The notes under the pieces are model-generated. The model had not been told where the DNA came from, searched no databases, and saw only the letters and a list, made by a program, of their open reading frames with translations. This document shows, piece by piece, positions 6,413 through 6,979 of a stretch of DNA of 6,979 bases. Where the stretch lies: the NCBI GenBank assembly GCA_945906975.1, contig CAMDRY010000168.1, positions 1-6,979 of the forward strand, written 5' to 3'. Both the position numbers and the translations under genes were made by a program. Source of the stretch: Bordetella parapertussis. GTDB taxonomy: Bacteria > Pseudomonadota > Gammaproteobacteria > Burkholderiales > SG8-39. How positions within the stretch are numbered: the stretch's first letter is position 1; the number at the start of each line of letters is the position of its first letter.

Positions 6413-6448
6413 AGCAATCGCTCCACACCCAGCAATCGTTCCACACCC
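6413..6448. repeat. 18-bp tandem repeat, two copies
   Basis: AGCAATCGCTCCACACCC (6413-6430) is followed directly by AGCAATCGTTCCACACCC (6431-6448), with a single C/T difference at position 9. It lies in the non-coding gap between the Bug and DUF3830 genes. A third copy is not visible. It could be a regulator-binding direct repeat or a simple slippage product. Confidence 0.7.
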
Positions 6449-6481
6449 CGCGAACCCCGCCACATGAACCGCCAGTCCGGC

Positions 6482-6523
6482 CTAAGCCTCCGCGCGCTAA
6501 CGAACCACACCGACTTGGCTTAG
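6482..6523. repeat. Short inverted repeat in the gap between the Bug and DUF3830 genes
   Basis: CTAAGCC (6482-6488) and GGCTTAG (6517-6523) are exact inverted 7-mers 28 nt apart. Part of the same word (AGGCTTA) recurs just after the Bug stop codon, at about 6586-6592. Nothing else supports a specific function, and a chance match is possible. Confidence 0.3.
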
Positions 6524-6592
6524 TGGTCGCTTCGCGTGTTGAAAGCCCGTTGGCAAATCGGTGCGGCGAGGACGCCGGTCTCTTTAGGCTTA

Positions 6593-6979
6593 CTAGTTTT
6601 CCACTTTTATATTTGCGGTTTTTATGACTTTCTCATAACGCAAAAAATCAGCGCGCATGAGCGCGCCAAATTGGTCTGGCTTCATCACAAGGGCTTCCAT
6701 TCCCTGCTTTGCAAGCGCTTCCTTGAAATCGGTGCTGGCGAGAATAAGCGCGATAAGTCCGGACATTTTCTCGACAATCTCCCTGGGCGTTCCAGCCGGT
6801 GCAAGCAATCCGTACCATAGACGGACATCGAAATTTGGCACGCCGGACTCGGTAAAAGTCGGCAACTGCGGCATTGCGGCGGGGCGGCTTTCCCCAGAGG
6901 CGGCGATGCCTCTGAGTTTTTCCGATCGCATAACCGGGATGAGCGTAGCCAGATTTCCCAGATACATCTGTGCATGCCC
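6593..6979 (-). CDS. Bug/TctC-family tripartite tricarboxylate transporter substrate-binding protein, C-terminal part (5' end beyond window)
   Basis: This is the C-terminal 128 residues of a periplasmic binding protein of the Bug (TctC) family, which captures carboxylates, amides or aromatic acids for a TctAB-type transporter or for signalling. The frame is open to the right edge (GHAQ before the internal Met at 6967), so that Met is not the real start. Typical family segments are YLGNLATLIPVMRSEKLRGI, SGESRPAAMPQLPTFTESG, WYGLLAPAGTPREIVEKM and a final helical region ending KVIKTANIKVEN. The stop is TAG at 6593-6595. About 190-200 N-terminal residues, including the signal peptide, lie outside the window. 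No TctA or TctB gene is visible, which is usual for orphan Bug genes. It points in the same direction as the DUF3830 gene. The ligand cannot be inferred. Confidence 0.9.
   Translation of the reverse strand, partial: GHAQMYLGNLATLIPVMRSEKLRGIAASGESRPAAMPQLPTFTESGVPNFDVRLWYGLLAPAGTPREIVEKMSGLIALILASTDFKEALAKQGMEALVMKPDQFGALMRADFLRYEKVIKTANIKVEN

Noticed and set aside
6462..6592. Possible integron attC-like or insertion-sequence remnant, suggested by GCTAAC and several short inverted words
   Set aside because: The core sites do not fit the attC consensus, there is no integrase or cassette gene, and no terminal repeats with target duplication can be seen.

Overview
The window looks like a chromosomal segment from a Gram-negative proteobacterium, most likely a betaproteobacterium of the Burkholderiales type. 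The reasons are the moderately high GC content, a Bug-type tripartite tricarboxylate transporter (TTT) binding protein (a family greatly expanded in that order), signal peptides suited to a periplasm, and a proton-translocating transhydrogenase gene. No mobile element, phage gene, CRISPR array, tRNA or rRNA was found. The taxonomic guess is inference only.

Layout from left to right. (1) Positions 1-854, minus strand: the N-terminal 284 codons of the NAD(P) transhydrogenase alpha subunit (pntA), cut by the left edge. (2) Positions 4741 down to 1050, minus strand: a tightly packed three-gene unit. It encodes an exported acetamidase/formamidase-family protein, a ZnuA/TroA-like metal-type ABC binding protein that overlaps it by 40 bp, and an ABC-3 family (ZnuB/MntB-like) permease 6 bp further on. 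(3) Positions 4742-4924: a divergent control region with a perfect 10-bp inverted repeat that contains a T-N11-A LysR box. (4) Positions 4925-5854, plus strand: a LysR-type regulator. (5) Positions 5918-6328, minus strand: a DUF3830 protein. (6) Positions 6593-6979, minus strand: the C-terminal part of a Bug/TctC-type binding protein, cut by the right edge. Between the last two genes lie a possible terminator and an 18-bp tandem repeat.

The LysR regulator probably controls the divergent amidase-binding protein-permease unit. The amidase would act in the periplasm. The co-transcribed ABC parts may supply a metal or another ligand, but no ATPase gene is next to them. Several features suggest an unusual subfamily. 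Two of the usual four metal-ligand positions in the binding protein appear to be replaced. The permease carries an extension of about 170 residues with two extra membrane segments flanking a charged helical domain. The amidase ends in two copies of a cysteine-paired module. DUF3830 and Bug genes are plausible members of the same small-molecule uptake and breakdown neighbourhood, but this rests on proximity alone.
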